A DNA stretch of 64,000 bases from Plectrocnemia conspersa (GCA_009617715.1 VTFK01000375.1:62001-126000), one strand, 5' to 3'; shown: positions 1 through 10,740, counted from the stretch's first letter. Translations and numbers: made by a program. The notes: generated from the sequence alone by a model not told the origin.

Positions 1-1229
1 TCAACTCGAGTTACATTGAACACATATCGATAAGGCTTCGAAGTGAAGCTTTCGATACTCACGAGTGGTTTTCATCTTTATTTTTAAAATATAAAACCGG
101 TACGTTGCCAAGAAGTTTATGGACGTCGATGCTTTTACCAGACATTCAATACGTCAGTCAAAAAATAATATTTTTAAATTCAAAGACATTCGCAAATATA
201 GGTTGGAGCACAGTATATGTCTATTGGTTTGTAGCTTTAAGCAACAGGAAGCTGTCTATATTTTCTACGTTTTATTTTACCACTTTGTTTATTGAGACTA
301 TGACTTTTAAAAAATGAACAATATTCATTATAATGCAACAAAAAATTGTGTTTTATGATTCACTGGTTGTTTGTCTCAAAGGAATATTAATTGGATATTC
401 TTTGTCTGAATATCAAATATATTAGGAATTTTTATTTTATGTATCTATAAAAATATGTATCTAAAAATTAAAGTTTTTCTATTTCCCTTCGAAAGTATTA
501 TTTAACTGTTTAAAATCCGTCTAATCAACTATGCTGCATAAAAATCTTATTAACGTTTTCTTTATTAAAACGGACAGAATGTCATTTTATCTGCATGATC
601 AATATAAAACTAGAAAATAAAAAAGTACTAGTTTGACTTACGACAAGAGCGGTTTTACCATTAAAAACAGGGTTTATCATTTGGAATGAAACACCGTGGG
701 AGACCACTTAGCATATTAAGGTACGCGCCATAAATCTTTTAGATTAAATATTTATCGCCTTGAAAATATATAACGCGCGCAACGATTTCTAATTTAATTT
801 AGTGGCCAACGGAAATTTATTTAAAAGAAATTTGCCACATTTCTATAATTAATCGTTTCATCAAAAAGGCACCGACCACAAAATCCACCATGGAAAAGCT
901 ATAAATATAATAAATCTGGATCACTAAAAACATGAGAGTTTTACCCTTAAATTACATCCAGTATTAATTGCACATAATTAATATAAAGGCTAAGAATAAG
1001 TTTATTAATTATAATATTTTATATAAATTATCAACAAAATGAAACATGTGACGCCATAGTTTAATTGAGGTCGACAGAAAATGCCTTGGAGTAGACGAAT
1101 TTCGGATCTGAAATTCCTCTAATGCATAGAGAATAATTTGAAATATAAACCTTAACATATGTATGTATATTATACAGGTAAAATACGGGTCACAGCGTAT
1201 GTAAACCTACGTATATTAAAATGGCGTCG
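1..1229. other. AT-rich noncoding stretch
   Basis: No convincing gene. The only structure I see is an imperfect hairpin near the left edge (about 26-57): an outer TATCG/CGATA pair encloses AAGGCTTC/GAAGCTTT, with a 2-base bulge. The short reading frame at 105-317 is AT-driven and has no family signature. Confidence 0.5.
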
Positions 1230-1540
1230 CATAAATTCGTTAGGGCGCCGAGTCCGTTTGTTGCATTTAGGATACTTATTACGTGAATATTTCATAGTCC
1301 GCAGCGGGATTGTAACGTACGACCGTTTGTTAACACGGTGTTCCTGCACATCCTGCGGGATTTGAGCCCATGATACACGGGGCCTATGGAAATTAGCTGC
1401 CTGTCCGCTGGAGTAATCCGCAACTTTACCTTTTCAGATTGTTCCTTTGTCTCGCCGTAGAGTGTGCACTTTCTACCTGTTGGCGAAATTAATAAACGGA
1501 TATTGCAAAGTGAAGCTGGAAGCTTTGGAAGGTCTGGATA
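1230..1540. promoter_or_regulatory. GC-richer noncoding island
   Basis: A patch with many CpG steps lies between very AT-rich flanks. Short overlapping frames occur on both strands (1159-1365 plus, 1292-1555 minus), but neither carries a recognisable domain. This fits a conserved noncoding element better than an exon. A regulatory role is inferred only from the composition contrast. Confidence 0.2.
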
Positions 1541-3967
1541 GTTATTGTTTGGCAATATTTTTTTGTTGAGCTTATCTTTTAATACTATATTTCTTTCTTT
1601 ATATTATGAACAGTTATTGGGTAGTTATTGCCTTCATGGAAAAATAAGTTATTGTCTTAATGGAAATACCAGTATTTAACTAAACATATTTTCTAAAAAA
1701 TTTAAGGCGATGATAAATATAATTAATCGTTTCTATACTGTGTCATACGTTTAAATTGTTGTTTCATTGTTTGAAAGAGTTGTAAAGTAATAAATTGTTA
1801 AAGTAATATCAAACATTATTATATAAAATTAATTGCAGATACAAATTAAAGAGAAATTAAATTTCATTTTATATATTAATATATATTATTTATACATATG
1901 TTTTATCTATAGATAGATAAGCTACTACTATTCCAAAAAGTCTTACGTATACGAACAAACAAGATTTTCCAAATTTAAATTTCAAATAGGGCAGTAAAAA
2001 TATTTTATATTCCATTAGGTATGTTTTTAGAAAAGATATAAAATCTCAATTTTAACCTCTTTGCCTTCGATATTTACGCAGGATTTTTCGTCACTCAGAG
2101 TTTGGGTCCTTTTTCATTTTATTACGCCTATCGCATGGACGCTGCTAAGATGTAAATGACACTCGAGGAAGACAAAATGAATGGATAAAACTGGAGTGGA
2201 CCAAGAGTAAGCGACCATTCTATCAAGAGCTCTCCTCTGTTGGCGTTTAAGTGAATTTTCGAGAAGAAATATGTTTTATGCATTATCTTCTTCTGATTTG
2301 ATGATATTTAGAGTGATATTATAATATAATATTAAAATTCACAGTATTAAAAATTAAAAAATAAGATGTCATTTTAAATGAACTTTTATACGCCGTATCC
2401 ACAAAACTAATATCGGCAAAGTTACATTAGGAGACTGAAAGGCTTAGACAGCATTTTTCATCTCACAAAATGCAAGTGAACTTTTTCGCAATTTGTTTTT
2501 ATCGCTAGACAGGTGTCCTATATGTATAAAAATATAAACACATGGTGCCTGTTTGAAAGAGTATCTTAAAAACGTATTTATTTTTATAAAATAAAATTTG
2601 ATGTAGTATATTTCAGTAGCTATCAAACTTTAAGGTTTCAGAAAAATAACTTTTATTGAATCTTACAATTAACAATTTATTATATATTTTATAAAATACA
2701 ATACGTGTATGAAATTTTCATAATAGACCCTCTTTTTTTAGTTACATAATGAATTAAACATTGTATAACCGCTGCATAAAAATGGTGGATCTGTACCAGA
2801 TGTTTGAATTTAAATGCCGATTTTCTTATTTATTTGAAACGAACTTATCTTTGCATTAAAAACCTAAGAACTACATTTATAATCATATAAGAAGAAACAT
2901 TTCGCGTGAGAACCGCCAAATTGTAAGAATATAATAGGAATTTTTACAGAATTACGTTATAAAATCCACAAGTCGGCAAACTTATGATGTATAAAAAATT
3001 TAATTTAAAAAAATAAATGCTGTGACAAAAATACGAATATATCCATGAGGGATGCTCGTCACATCTAAGCTTATGAAATAAACCTTTAAATAACATAAAC
3101 CTGTGGGAAAAAATAATTACAAAAATATTATATCTACTAAATATTTATGGGCGTATTATTTTATAGCTTTTCTGCATATAGATCATGCGCCGCTGAAAAT
3201 ATTTTATTTATTTTTTATATATTACATAATACACATAAGCATCGGGCTATTTTATTACGGCAATAAAAATAAGCGGGCACTTTATCGGGGATAAGTCATC
3301 TCATATTCAAGTCCTAGCTGTCGGGCCCGATCATCATTGTGCCCGGCTATAAACTTTTATACACACAAATGCAATATTTACAAACGATCGAATTGTTTAT
3401 AAATATTTATCCGCCACTAATGCCGTGTGTATTTTTCATTTTATATACCACGTTGCATGAATAAAAAATTCACGTGCGCAAAAAGCGACAGCGTTTAACT
3501 GTCGGCCGTTAGCATCAAAAGGGGGTTTACTCGTAGACGGCTTAAACCACAACAGACGAAATCCCTTGACGTCAAAATTTCACGTACAAAATTGTTTGCG
3601 AGAAATTAGACGGGATGAACGTTATATTTAGGTATTTCAAAAAAAAAAAAAAAAAATTTTATTTACTGTTCTAAAATAGCATAATGCTTACAGTGAAACC
3701 AGATCATTATTTATACTGTACAGATATGCTGTCAATGTGTTTATTTTTATGTAGACGGCAAAGTTATTAAGGTATACATTTTTGGTTCACGTAAAATTTG
3801 TGTAATTATTATAAATAAGTGATTTCGTATAATCCAGTTGTCTCTCTGAATTTTGAATTGGAACAGGGTTGACGTCAAGAGAGAAGCGGCTGCTTTCTGA
3901 GCTAAGTTCGGATGAACTGTTACAAGGTTTTTTTCGAAAGTAATTTCGTAATGGAGGTTATTAAGCA
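1541..3967. other. AT-rich noncoding stretch
   Basis: No gene found. It contains an A-run followed by a T-run near 3640-3660 and several short AT-driven frames on both strands (2444-2626, 3103-3294, 3747-3968), none with a recognisable motif. A slightly GC-richer patch sits at 3470-3620. Confidence 0.5.
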
Positions 3968-4915
3968 TATTGCATATAGTTAACGCTAGTATTTGGTTCC
4001 TTTTAAAGATATAGACTTGAATTTTTGATGCAAAATAGAGCTTTTAAATATACTTATGATACCGTTTAAAAAAATTAAAATAAAAAAAAAAGTTTTTTTT
4101 CCAAAACACGTTTAGTGTTGTGAGTCGATCGACCCACCATACATACGCTTATAAGAATTGTAATATAGTTAAGACCAGTGTAAGCTTATTTATACATATT
4201 TAAAGTTGAATTTTGGTGACAGTATAGAATTTTTAAGCACCCTGTATATGTTTGCTAGCAAAATCCAATATGTCAATTTTTTGCAAAATGGCGACAAGTA
4301 TAAAAATTTAAGCACTCGTAACTCAGTAGGTTTGAATTTAAACGAAAAGATCGTTATGAAACGTTTAAAAGCCTAAACTTCATCTAAATAAAATATAAAA
4401 AAAAATAGTTTTTTGCAAGCGATGTATCAGTTCGATCGGACCCCATACGAGCCATTTTGAGACTTTCAGAAGAGTTAACGCTCTTAGTTGCTTGGTTTTA
4501 AAGATTAAAAATTAAATTTTTAGTATCGTATAGAACTACCGATCGTATAGAACTACCGATTCGTATATAACCCCCTATACGTTTTGTATGAAAAAAAAAA
4601 TATAATTTTTTTTACAAAATGGCTGCCAATGTAAAAATTTAAAGTGTCATAACTTTTCAAAATGAAATCCTACTAAAAAATGTCGAATGCAAAAAGTGTT
4701 CAGAAGCTTAATTTGCATTTAAAAAAATTTAAAATGATTTTTTTTTTAAAAAAAAAACGAGTCTCATGGTAAATTGACTGGGCCCCCATACGAGCTTTTA
4801 TGCGACTTGGCATATAGTTAACGCTAGTATTTGGTTCGTTTTAAAGATATAGACTTGAATTTTTGATGCAAAATAGAGCTTTCGAATATTCTTATGATAC
4901 CGTTAAAAAAAATTT
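3968..4915. repeat. Degenerate long tandem repeat block
   Basis: A segment of about 105 bp starting near 3972 (CATATAGTTAACGCTAGT, then a GATATAGACTTGAATTTTTG core) recurs almost identically at 4811. A weaker copy of its start (GTTAACGCT) lies at 4473, giving starts at 3979, 4473 and 4817. Between them other modules recur in the same order: a GCAAAATGGCGAC-like core (about 4285 and 4612), AAAATTTAA followed by a TAAC core, and a CCCCCATACGAGC-like core (about 4442 and 4782). I read this as a decayed array with roughly 340-490 bp units. No coding potential is visible, and the family is not recognised. Confidence 0.65.
4525..4558 (+). repeat. 17-bp tandem duplication
   Basis: ATCGTATAGAACTACCG occurs twice back to back (4525-4541 and 4542-4558), with a third partial start directly after. 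It lies inside the larger degenerate repeat block and looks like a recent slippage product. Confidence 0.8.
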
Positions 4916-5340
4916 ACCAATTGCGACGCACTAGGCGCATAAATAAATTTGTTTATTTTCGTCCTATTTATTATAAAAACCGTTGTGTGCCGTTCGAGTT
5001 TGAACGGGTGGAGATTTGGCAACGCTGTAATGAGACACATTTTACCGTAAAGGCAATTGTTAATTCATTTTAGGATGCTAAGAAAGGAATATCTGACCGC
5101 AAGGTACAAACGTACTTCTCTAGGAGCCATTAAGACTAATATAATTTTTATTTATTGCGCTTTTAACGCGTATATGTATCAAGTATTAAAATAAATATAT
5201 TTTTTCACATGGTCATGACACAACATATTTTTATTTTTTGTATTTTAATAAATTGCGCTAATAAATGGCATTATAAAAGTTGAATTAAAAATCTAAACGA
5301 TAAATAAAAGTCATTCAAAAAATCAATCAGTAGCCCAGAC
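4916..5340. other. AT-rich noncoding stretch
   Basis: No gene found. One short GC-richer patch at about 4980-5060 has no reading frame of note. Confidence 0.5.
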
Positions 5341-5645
5341 AAGATAGTTCAGCGAAACTTACAGCTATATATATGTAATATATATGTTACAGTAAATGTA
5401 TGTTTATAGTGAAGTTATAAATCATTTACGTGTCAGTAAAATCATGTACAAATACGTTTTCACCAGTAGATATATATTTCTACTAGAAAAAATATAATTT
5501 AACTTATCAACGCTAGTGAAATTATATGCTGCTTCAAAATGTCTATGAAACACAATTGAACAGTTGCGAAACGTGCATTTACTGTTCAAACCCAAACCTA
5601 ACCTAATGAATGTATAAAAACTATATAGTTTTAAAACATTCATTG
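5341..5645. repeat. Copy of a foldback/MITE-like dispersed repeat
   Basis: Contains the module CACCAGTAGATATATATTTC (about 5461) and the arm CAAACCCAAACCTAACCTAA (about 5587). Related modules occur near 27.6, 49.4-49.7 and 52.7 kb in both orientations. In the 27.6 kb copy the CCAAACCTAAC segments form inverted arms. There are no coding frames. I infer a short non-autonomous DNA element (MITE or foldback type) with decayed copies. Its ends and target duplication are not resolved. Confidence 0.5.
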
Positions 5646-5730
5646 AGTCAAGTTAAGTTTGAAAGTGAAAGTGAAAGTATACGCCGCTTTTAGTATTTTA
5701 ATTAAATTTTAAAACATAGTTGATTTACAG

Positions 5731-6080
5731 ATATCCACGTCAAAATCAATAAAATAGTGCTCGGTTATCTTAAGACATATTAAGCGTTCATATTAAGACT
5801 TTTAATAACAATATTACGACTTAAAATATAATAGAAGAGCGTAAAAAACAATTATCCCTTCTCAGAAGTCAAAAGTTCACGTCAAAAGTAATTAAACCGT
5901 GTTGATACCATTGCAGTGGGAACGCTCGGTTTTCTAGCGTTTATATTAAGACAATTTATTACAATATTATGACTTATAATAAGTGAAAATCGAATGAACG
6001 AAGCATAGCTAAACCGAATTTTGACCAATAGGAGAGCGCAAAAAAATAATTAACACTTCTCAGAAGGCAAAAATGCCGAC
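5731..6080. repeat. Tandem repeat array A, unit about 197 bp, roughly two units
   Basis: Two head-to-tail units share the landmarks CACGTCAAAA-TCAATAAAA (5735, 5876), TTATATTAAGAC, GAGAGCGCAAAA-type and ATTATCCCTTCTCAGAAG (5851, weaker at 6048). The same unit forms a second array at 15055-15590. There is no open frame. The unit is close to nucleosome size, which is common for satellite or mobile-element-embedded minisatellites. That origin is inference. Confidence 0.75.
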
Positions 6081-6589
6081 TTTGAAACAGATTACATTCA
6101 AAACAGTAGAAAAAGATAAGATATAATCAATCAGGAAGTTTGTTGAGAGAAAAACATGATGAAAAAAAATTGCTGTGCTCTTTTAAAAAAGTTGGTGAAA
6201 AACTATACTGAACGTATTGCTAACAAGTTACAACGCAAAAATGCTATTTTATTTTATTTGTTATTTTATTTTAATACAAACTACTTTCAAAAACCATTAT
6301 TTTGATCTCAAATTGAGTTTCCATGTTCAATATTTACTAGACCACACCAGACTTCCACCTGTTCTCAAAACCAAAAATATTGACATGTCACATTTTAACA
6401 CTGGGATAATTGCACTTTAGATATTTTACATGTCTATTGCTTAAATTCATACTTTTTCATATATGATATCATTTACAAATTTTCCTAAATATTAATATTA
6501 AAAGCCTTTGGTTAGACACTACTTAATATGTAACTAGCATATCACATCCACGCAAACTAGCTATTTATGAAAATTAACACATAAACCGG
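6081..6589. other. AT-rich noncoding stretch
   Basis: No gene, RNA or repeat recognised. The short frame 6217-6420 is hydrophobic and AT-driven with no signature. Confidence 0.4.
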
Positions 6590-7130
6590 CGACATTCAAC
6601 CGACGCGCTATGCGCAAACTATTCCGCCAGTAACCCATTAAGCACGGTCGTTTATCCGCAACTAGCCCGTTTGATTTATGTACTTTAATTGGAATACTCG
6701 TCATAGTTTCATCTCATAATGATCCCGCTCGTGATTAAGCTTCGAACTTGGGCTTCCCCAGCACTTTGACTCGAACTCAAATTGAATTGCGCCATTAATA
6801 TCGGGCAACTTTTTTTTAACCCGTTCACTGTATAGTGCTCGAGTTTTGGTAATTGCCTGAGTATTAGTGAGTGTATCCTAGTTGAGTATAATTTAATTAA
6901 AAGGCGGATCTCGCGTCGCAAGTTGCTGCGCGTTTGCGGTTTCCGGACGGGTGTGCGTTAACAAATTTCATGTTTATGCTTATCATTACTCTTGTTTCCC
7001 CATGTCGGCTTTCAAACCAGTCGTTTCGTGTAACGCCCCGCGAACGAGTTAATTTCGACGCCCCTAATGAAAATGTGAATTTTGCGCCGCTGTTTTATTC
7101 GTTTTTGTCGTATGCAGCCGAACCATAAAT
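6590..7130. promoter_or_regulatory. GC-richer noncoding island
   Basis: Composition shifts clearly from the AT-rich flanks, with many CpG steps from the start (CCGGCGACATTC) to GTATGCAGCCG near 7110. The two frames that overlap it (6709-6921 minus, 6934-7128 plus) show no domain. A conserved regulatory element is the most likely explanation. An unrecognised exon is possible. Confidence 0.25.
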
Positions 7131-7429
7131 TTTAAGCTTTTTAATCTAAATTAAAACAGAATAAGCATAGCTCAATTACAGGATAATAATAAAATATTCA
7201 GTTTATAAATTGGTGAGGATTATATGGCAGTTAATTATGAAAAAAGATTAAAAACTTCGCAGCTTGACACAAATGCGAGGTTATTTTATTTTATTTTTAT
7301 TACAAATCATCATGATTTTTCCAATGCATCAGGTCTGTTTTTGTAATTAGTAGCACGTTTTCTAGCGACAGACAATTTGACAGCTGACAGCTGCAAATTG
7401 TACAAATTTATTTCGAAAATCTTGGTTCA

Positions 7430-8100
7430 ATTCGCGAAGCTTACCATGGCTAAATCCATTATACGAACAAGTAAGTCGAATAACCATGGATCGTTTTCGC
7501 ATCACGCACACTCTAATTGATAAAACGCATCCGCAGAGACATCGTACAGTGCGCACCGAAGAAGTTGTTTCTGCTGTGGAGCGCAGTATTGAGAAGGACC
7601 CGAATGAGTCGATCGTGCACAGCAATTAAAGCTGTGTTCATCCACTTTATTGAAGATTTTGCGGAAAGATCTTGGTATAAGAGCTTACAAGATCCAGCTT
7701 GATTAAGAATTGAAGCTGCTTGATCATCAAGTGCGTCGTACGTTCGGTGAATGGGCCGAAAACGAGATTGTTTTTGATTTAGTTTAGCGATGAGGCTCAA
7801 TTTTGGTTGAATGGCAACGTCAACAAGAAGGATTGACGCATTTGGAATTAAAAAAAATTACAAGTCATTATTGAGACGCCGCATCCACAAATGGATTATT
7901 TTCTGTGAGGATTTGTAAAGTCACTAGTCTACGCCAGTAAATCAGAGATGATGAACCGCTTTGAAGCCAACATTCGCCGCGTTATTGTCGATATACGACC
8001 CCAGCTGTTCGAAAAAGTGGGCGAAAATTGGACTTCTAGATTTCGAGCCAGCCGCGGCGCCTAAATGCCCGAAATCATATTTAAATTCCAATAAAGCCAA
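7430..8100 (+). pseudogene. Mariner/Tc3-type transposase relic with internal deletion
   Basis: Pieces of a DD(34)D-type IS630-Tc1-mariner transposase can be read in order on the plus strand, interrupted by stops and frameshifts. They are RTVRTEEVVSAVERSIEKDP followed by NESIVH (from about 7537), ILRKDLG-AYKIQL (about 7657), EWAENEIVF (about 7753), FSDEAQFWLNGNVNKK (about 7785, carrying the first catalytic Asp), a PQMDYFL-stop-GFVKSLVYASK stretch (about 7888, where the family has DYFLWG), NIRRVIVDIRPQL (about 7968) and MPEIIF (about 8064). The catalytic core between the FSDEA box and the DYFLWG box, including the second Asp region, is missing. The copy is dead: at least three in-frame stops plus a large internal deletion. 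The family match comes from known insect Tc3/mariner-like transposases. Terminal repeats were not resolved. Confidence 0.88.
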
Positions 8101-8257
8101 TACCATGACCATGATTTTTATGTGTTTCGTTTTATAGATCTATATCTCTAAAAAAAAAACACACAATATTAACGATGCATATCTATAATATAATAGATGA
8201 ACACCATTCCACATAAAATTTTCCAGCCCAAAAAAAAAAAAAAATCGTAGTGTTTGG

Positions 8258-8430
8258 CAAGTTTGTTGAGAAGCTGGATGGCTCGTGCAAGCGAAGCGTT
8301 TTCAAGCGCTGACATCCTGGTAAGAATAAGGGACGCGATCGCGACTCTTTAGGGAACTCTAAAACTCGCAGTCAAAAGTCTCCGAGCAATGACAGATTGT
8401 CGACATTACCTTTTAGCAACAATGTAAACT
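8258..8430 (-). pseudogene. Non-LTR retrotransposon 3'-end fragment (copy 1)
   Basis: On the minus strand the relic reads LLKGNVDNLSLLGDF, a stop, then LRVLEFPKESRSRPLF, and after a frameshift ALENASLARAIQLLNKLA. This parallels the C-terminal segment of the 51-52 kb copy (LLKGAVDNPAILEEF ... ESRSRPLL ... SALADSPI-VAIRLLNTLA). Only the last part of ORF2 remains, and it is broken by a stop and a frameshift. The identification rests on the within-window alignment. Confidence 0.75.
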
Positions 8431-8786
8431 ATTATTGTCTCTGTCAAGTTGTAGGTTAATCCTAAAACGTGTGACTTTTATGAAACAATAGAAGTTTTAT
8501 TAGGGCTTTTTTAAGCAAAATCATTTAAGCAAAATCATGAAGACGTGCAACGCTATTCTTGAAGATTTTTTAGTCCCAGTAGTCAGGAATTAAAATTCGT
8601 ATAATCCTGGCATATATTTAAAGCATTTTTAATAAAAAAAAACATTATAAATTCTATTCATTTTTAAACTTTTTTAGCCCTTTTTTACTGGCTGCACTCA
8701 AAAAAAATTGTCGGATTATATTTGATTCGCACATTCGTAATTTAATTTCATAATTATTATTACTTTTTGTGAACATGTGTCACCTC
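8431..8786. other. AT-rich noncoding spacer
   Basis: No gene or recognised repeat between the LINE fragment and the next dispersed repeat. Confidence 0.4.
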
Positions 8787-8889
8787 TATACTCTATTTGC
8801 GTTAGCACAGTCAGTTCGAGAGCTATCCATTTCATCATTATTCATAATTTAGAAAGAGATAGCAATTTTGGGTTTACACCTCTACTATT
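8787..8889 (-). repeat. Dispersed repeat R1, copy 1 (inverted relative to copy 2)
   Basis: The reverse complement of this segment matches 13594-13690, including GGATAGCTCTCGAACTGACT and GTAAACCCAAA. No coding frame is shared and the family is not recognised. The short plus-strand frame at 8777-8971 lies over it and is probably spurious. Confidence 0.7.
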
Positions 8890-8934
8890 AGCTTTAAAGC
8901 ACACCATACGGATATTCGTTCGATGTACTTATCA

Positions 8935-8988
8935 TTATTTTTTGAACAGATTTATAAAAAAAAATCTATAAATATGTTCAAAAAATAA
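8935..8988. repeat. 22-bp near-perfect inverted repeat
   Basis: Arms 8935-8956 and 8967-8988 pair along 22 positions with a single mismatch. The loop of 10 bases is A-rich. The arms include TTTTTTGAACA and its complement TGTTCAAAAAA. It could be a cruciform-prone foldback or a short transcribed hairpin; nothing nearby decides. Confidence 0.8.
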
Positions 8989-9029
8989 ACATAAATATAT
9001 CATATTGGTGAAATAATTATCATTTAATT

Positions 9030-9192
9030 ATCATTAGTTTGACATTTGAGAAACAATAAAAATTCAGCCTGCACATTGCAGAGACTCACAACAGCAAATA
9101 GATAAAAATGCTCGGTTTTATATTAAAAATGTGCGTTACCTTAGGAATACTTTGGTATTGCGCACCCTTTATGATTCCCTAGTCCGCAGCAT
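9030..9192 (+). pseudogene. Non-LTR retrotransposon relic (copy 2), 5' part before the hAT insertion
   Basis: The plus strand reads LTFEKQ, a stop, then KFSLHIAETHNSK and, after another stop, IKMLGFILK, then after a frameshift LYDSLVRSI. This parallels ITFESKWRFSLHIHDVCDKS, KMLGFVMKN and LYDTLVRSI in the 51-52 kb copy. The sequence breaks at the codons for VRSI, where a hAT element is inserted, and resumes at 10307. The copy is dead, with stops and frameshifts. Confidence 0.8.
9185..9192 (+). other. Left target-site duplication of the hAT insertion
   Basis: CGCAGCAT directly precedes the element and recurs at 10307-10314 directly after it. Eight bases is the hAT-superfamily duplication length. 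The uninterrupted homologous site in the 51-52 kb retrotransposon copy (near 51911-51941, minus strand) has a single GTAGCAT, supporting the call. Confidence 0.93.
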
Positions 9193-10306
9193 TAGAGTCT
9201 CCAATTCGAGTAATCGAGTACTCGATACTCGAGTATTTTTGTCTATTTTTCAAGTACTTGATAATCGAGTATTTTGAAAATTACTCGATTAATACTCGAA
9301 ATTAAAAAAATTTGGAATATTTCAGAAACAAAAATAACTTTAACTCGGTCCGGTAAAGGTTAACGTCTTGCTTTTATTTGGCGTTTATGCCCGAAGTCCC
9401 GAGTTAGAGCGGTTACTATCAGGTATAATTTTTTCATAGTTCCATAGTTGCATAGTTCCGGTCGTCGGCTATGTTAGTGGAACGACGGAGAAATTTCTTT
9501 TGTGTTTTCTGTTCGACAGTCCCGACTTATCTAATTTATGGCAATGAACAATATGAAATATCAACAAAAAAAAATTTTAGGTTTTATGACTATGCAGTTG
9601 TAGCGTAAAGTGTTGTCAATTGTTTATACTGATCCCTCAGCTTAAAATATAAATCAAAACAATTGTGTGTTTTAAAGGCATTTAAAGTAAAGTTAGTTCT
9701 TTGCGAACCGTTTAGCTCTAGAGTGAAAGGGATTCACCCAAATACATCTTCGAAGGATATAGATTTAAATTCTTCGCAATAATCAGAAGGAGTAGAATAT
9801 TGTATATTGTTAAGAAAAAAAATCTATTCAAGAAGAATTACAAAATACTATTTTGTCAATAGTCGAAGGAAATAAGAGAAAAGCAGAGAAGGGAATGAAA
9901 GAAGAGAACATAAAAGAGAGTTCAAAAAATTTTATATCTATAAAAGCGAACAGATATAAATTAGAAGCCTTATCCAACGCGTTAATGACAATAAGACCAA
10001 CATCAACAGCAACGGAAAGGGTTTTTTTTTCCATAACGGAATAATAAAACCAAAGGTTAGCAGTAATATTAAATTCGAGACACTTTTGCATTATTGTTTT
10101 TTTTAAAAGTATGTTCGTGAAGTTAAAATAATTGTAAAAATTACCATACTAAGTATTTTATTTATTTATTTATATGTGCACGAATTTAGATAATAGCTAT
10201 TTTGGTACATTTGGTAAATACTCGAAAGTACTCGAGTACTCGAGTATTTTAAAATTTTAATATTTGATACTCGAGTAGTTGATGGTTCGAGTAATTGGAG
10301 ACTCTA
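9193..10306 (+). mobile_element. Defective hAT transposon, 1114 bp, with terminal inverted repeats
   Basis: The ends carry the inverted repeat TAGAGTCTCCAATT (9193-9206 and, reversed, 10293-10306). They are flanked by the 8-bp direct duplication CGCAGCAT. Both subterminal regions are crowded with copies of ACTCGAGTA/TACTCGAGT and CGAGTA variants, as expected for clustered transposase-binding sites. Inside, only the C-terminal hAT dimerisation region survives (9853-10080). The element is therefore a deletion derivative that would depend on a transposase supplied elsewhere. It sits inside an older non-LTR relic. Confidence 0.93.
9853..10110 (+). pseudogene. hAT transposase C-terminal dimerisation domain remnant
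   Basis: The frame from 9853 encodes a lysine-rich lead, then LEALSNALMTIRPTSTATERVF at residues 37-58. This is the hATC signature (L..L...L.I.PTS...ERVFS). After the signature the frame reads SITE and two stops. The same frame then continues NQRLAVILNSRHF, matching the downstream helix of the domain (NRL....L..L.FL). An extra Phe codon in a T-run (10021-10030) suggests slippage. The zinc-finger, RNase-H-like catalytic and insertion domains are absent. Confidence 0.88.
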
Positions 10307-10740
10307 CGCAGCATACTAAAATCTGGCTACGTTATATGAATTTGTAGCGTAATAAGGCAATGCAATGGAATTGCGGATCGAAAAAGTATAGAAAAAAATT
10401 CTTCGGCAGGAGCGCTGGGATATATGATAATTGAAGTATTTGTGTAATTAAATACTTTTAGAAATTGCTCCGAATAATAGTTGCCAACCTAATGTGGGCA
10501 CTAAAGGTCGGTAATAGTTCCTGATCGCGTCCTCTGGATTATAACTGGAGCACTTGCCAGCTCCTTTTGCAATGGCCGTCCGACGGCTTAATACGGTGGA
10601 TCAAAACGTTGATATACTCGTGCATATACACGAATTTCGCTTTGTTTGTATGAAACAATCACATCTGTTGAGGTTTTTGACCATCGTGATGCATTACGTT
10701 ATTCTGTCACGTCAGGATTGTCTTAATTTTGATCAATAAG
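10307..10740 (+). pseudogene. Non-LTR retrotransposon relic (copy 2), 3' part after the hAT insertion
   Basis: Resumes with the second CGCAGCAT, then LKSGYVI (parallel to LESGYIIW), RIEKV-stop-KKILR, a GALGY-type segment near 10407, and APFAMAVRRLNTVDQNVDI (about 10557, parallel to SPIAVAIRLLNTLALHIDL). The 3' end at 10679-10721 has a decayed version of the family stem-loop (GACCATCGTG followed by GCATT) and an A-rich tail to about 10740. Many stops show it is an old copy. Confidence 0.8.

Noticed and set aside
5580..5606. CCAAACCTAACCTAA as insect telomeric TTAGG repeat
   Set aside because: Only two TTAGG-like units, and the sequence is explained as an arm of the dispersed foldback family.
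7362..7800. Minus-strand frames of 87 and 95 codons
   Set aside because: They are antisense shadows of the mariner-type transposase relic on the plus strand.
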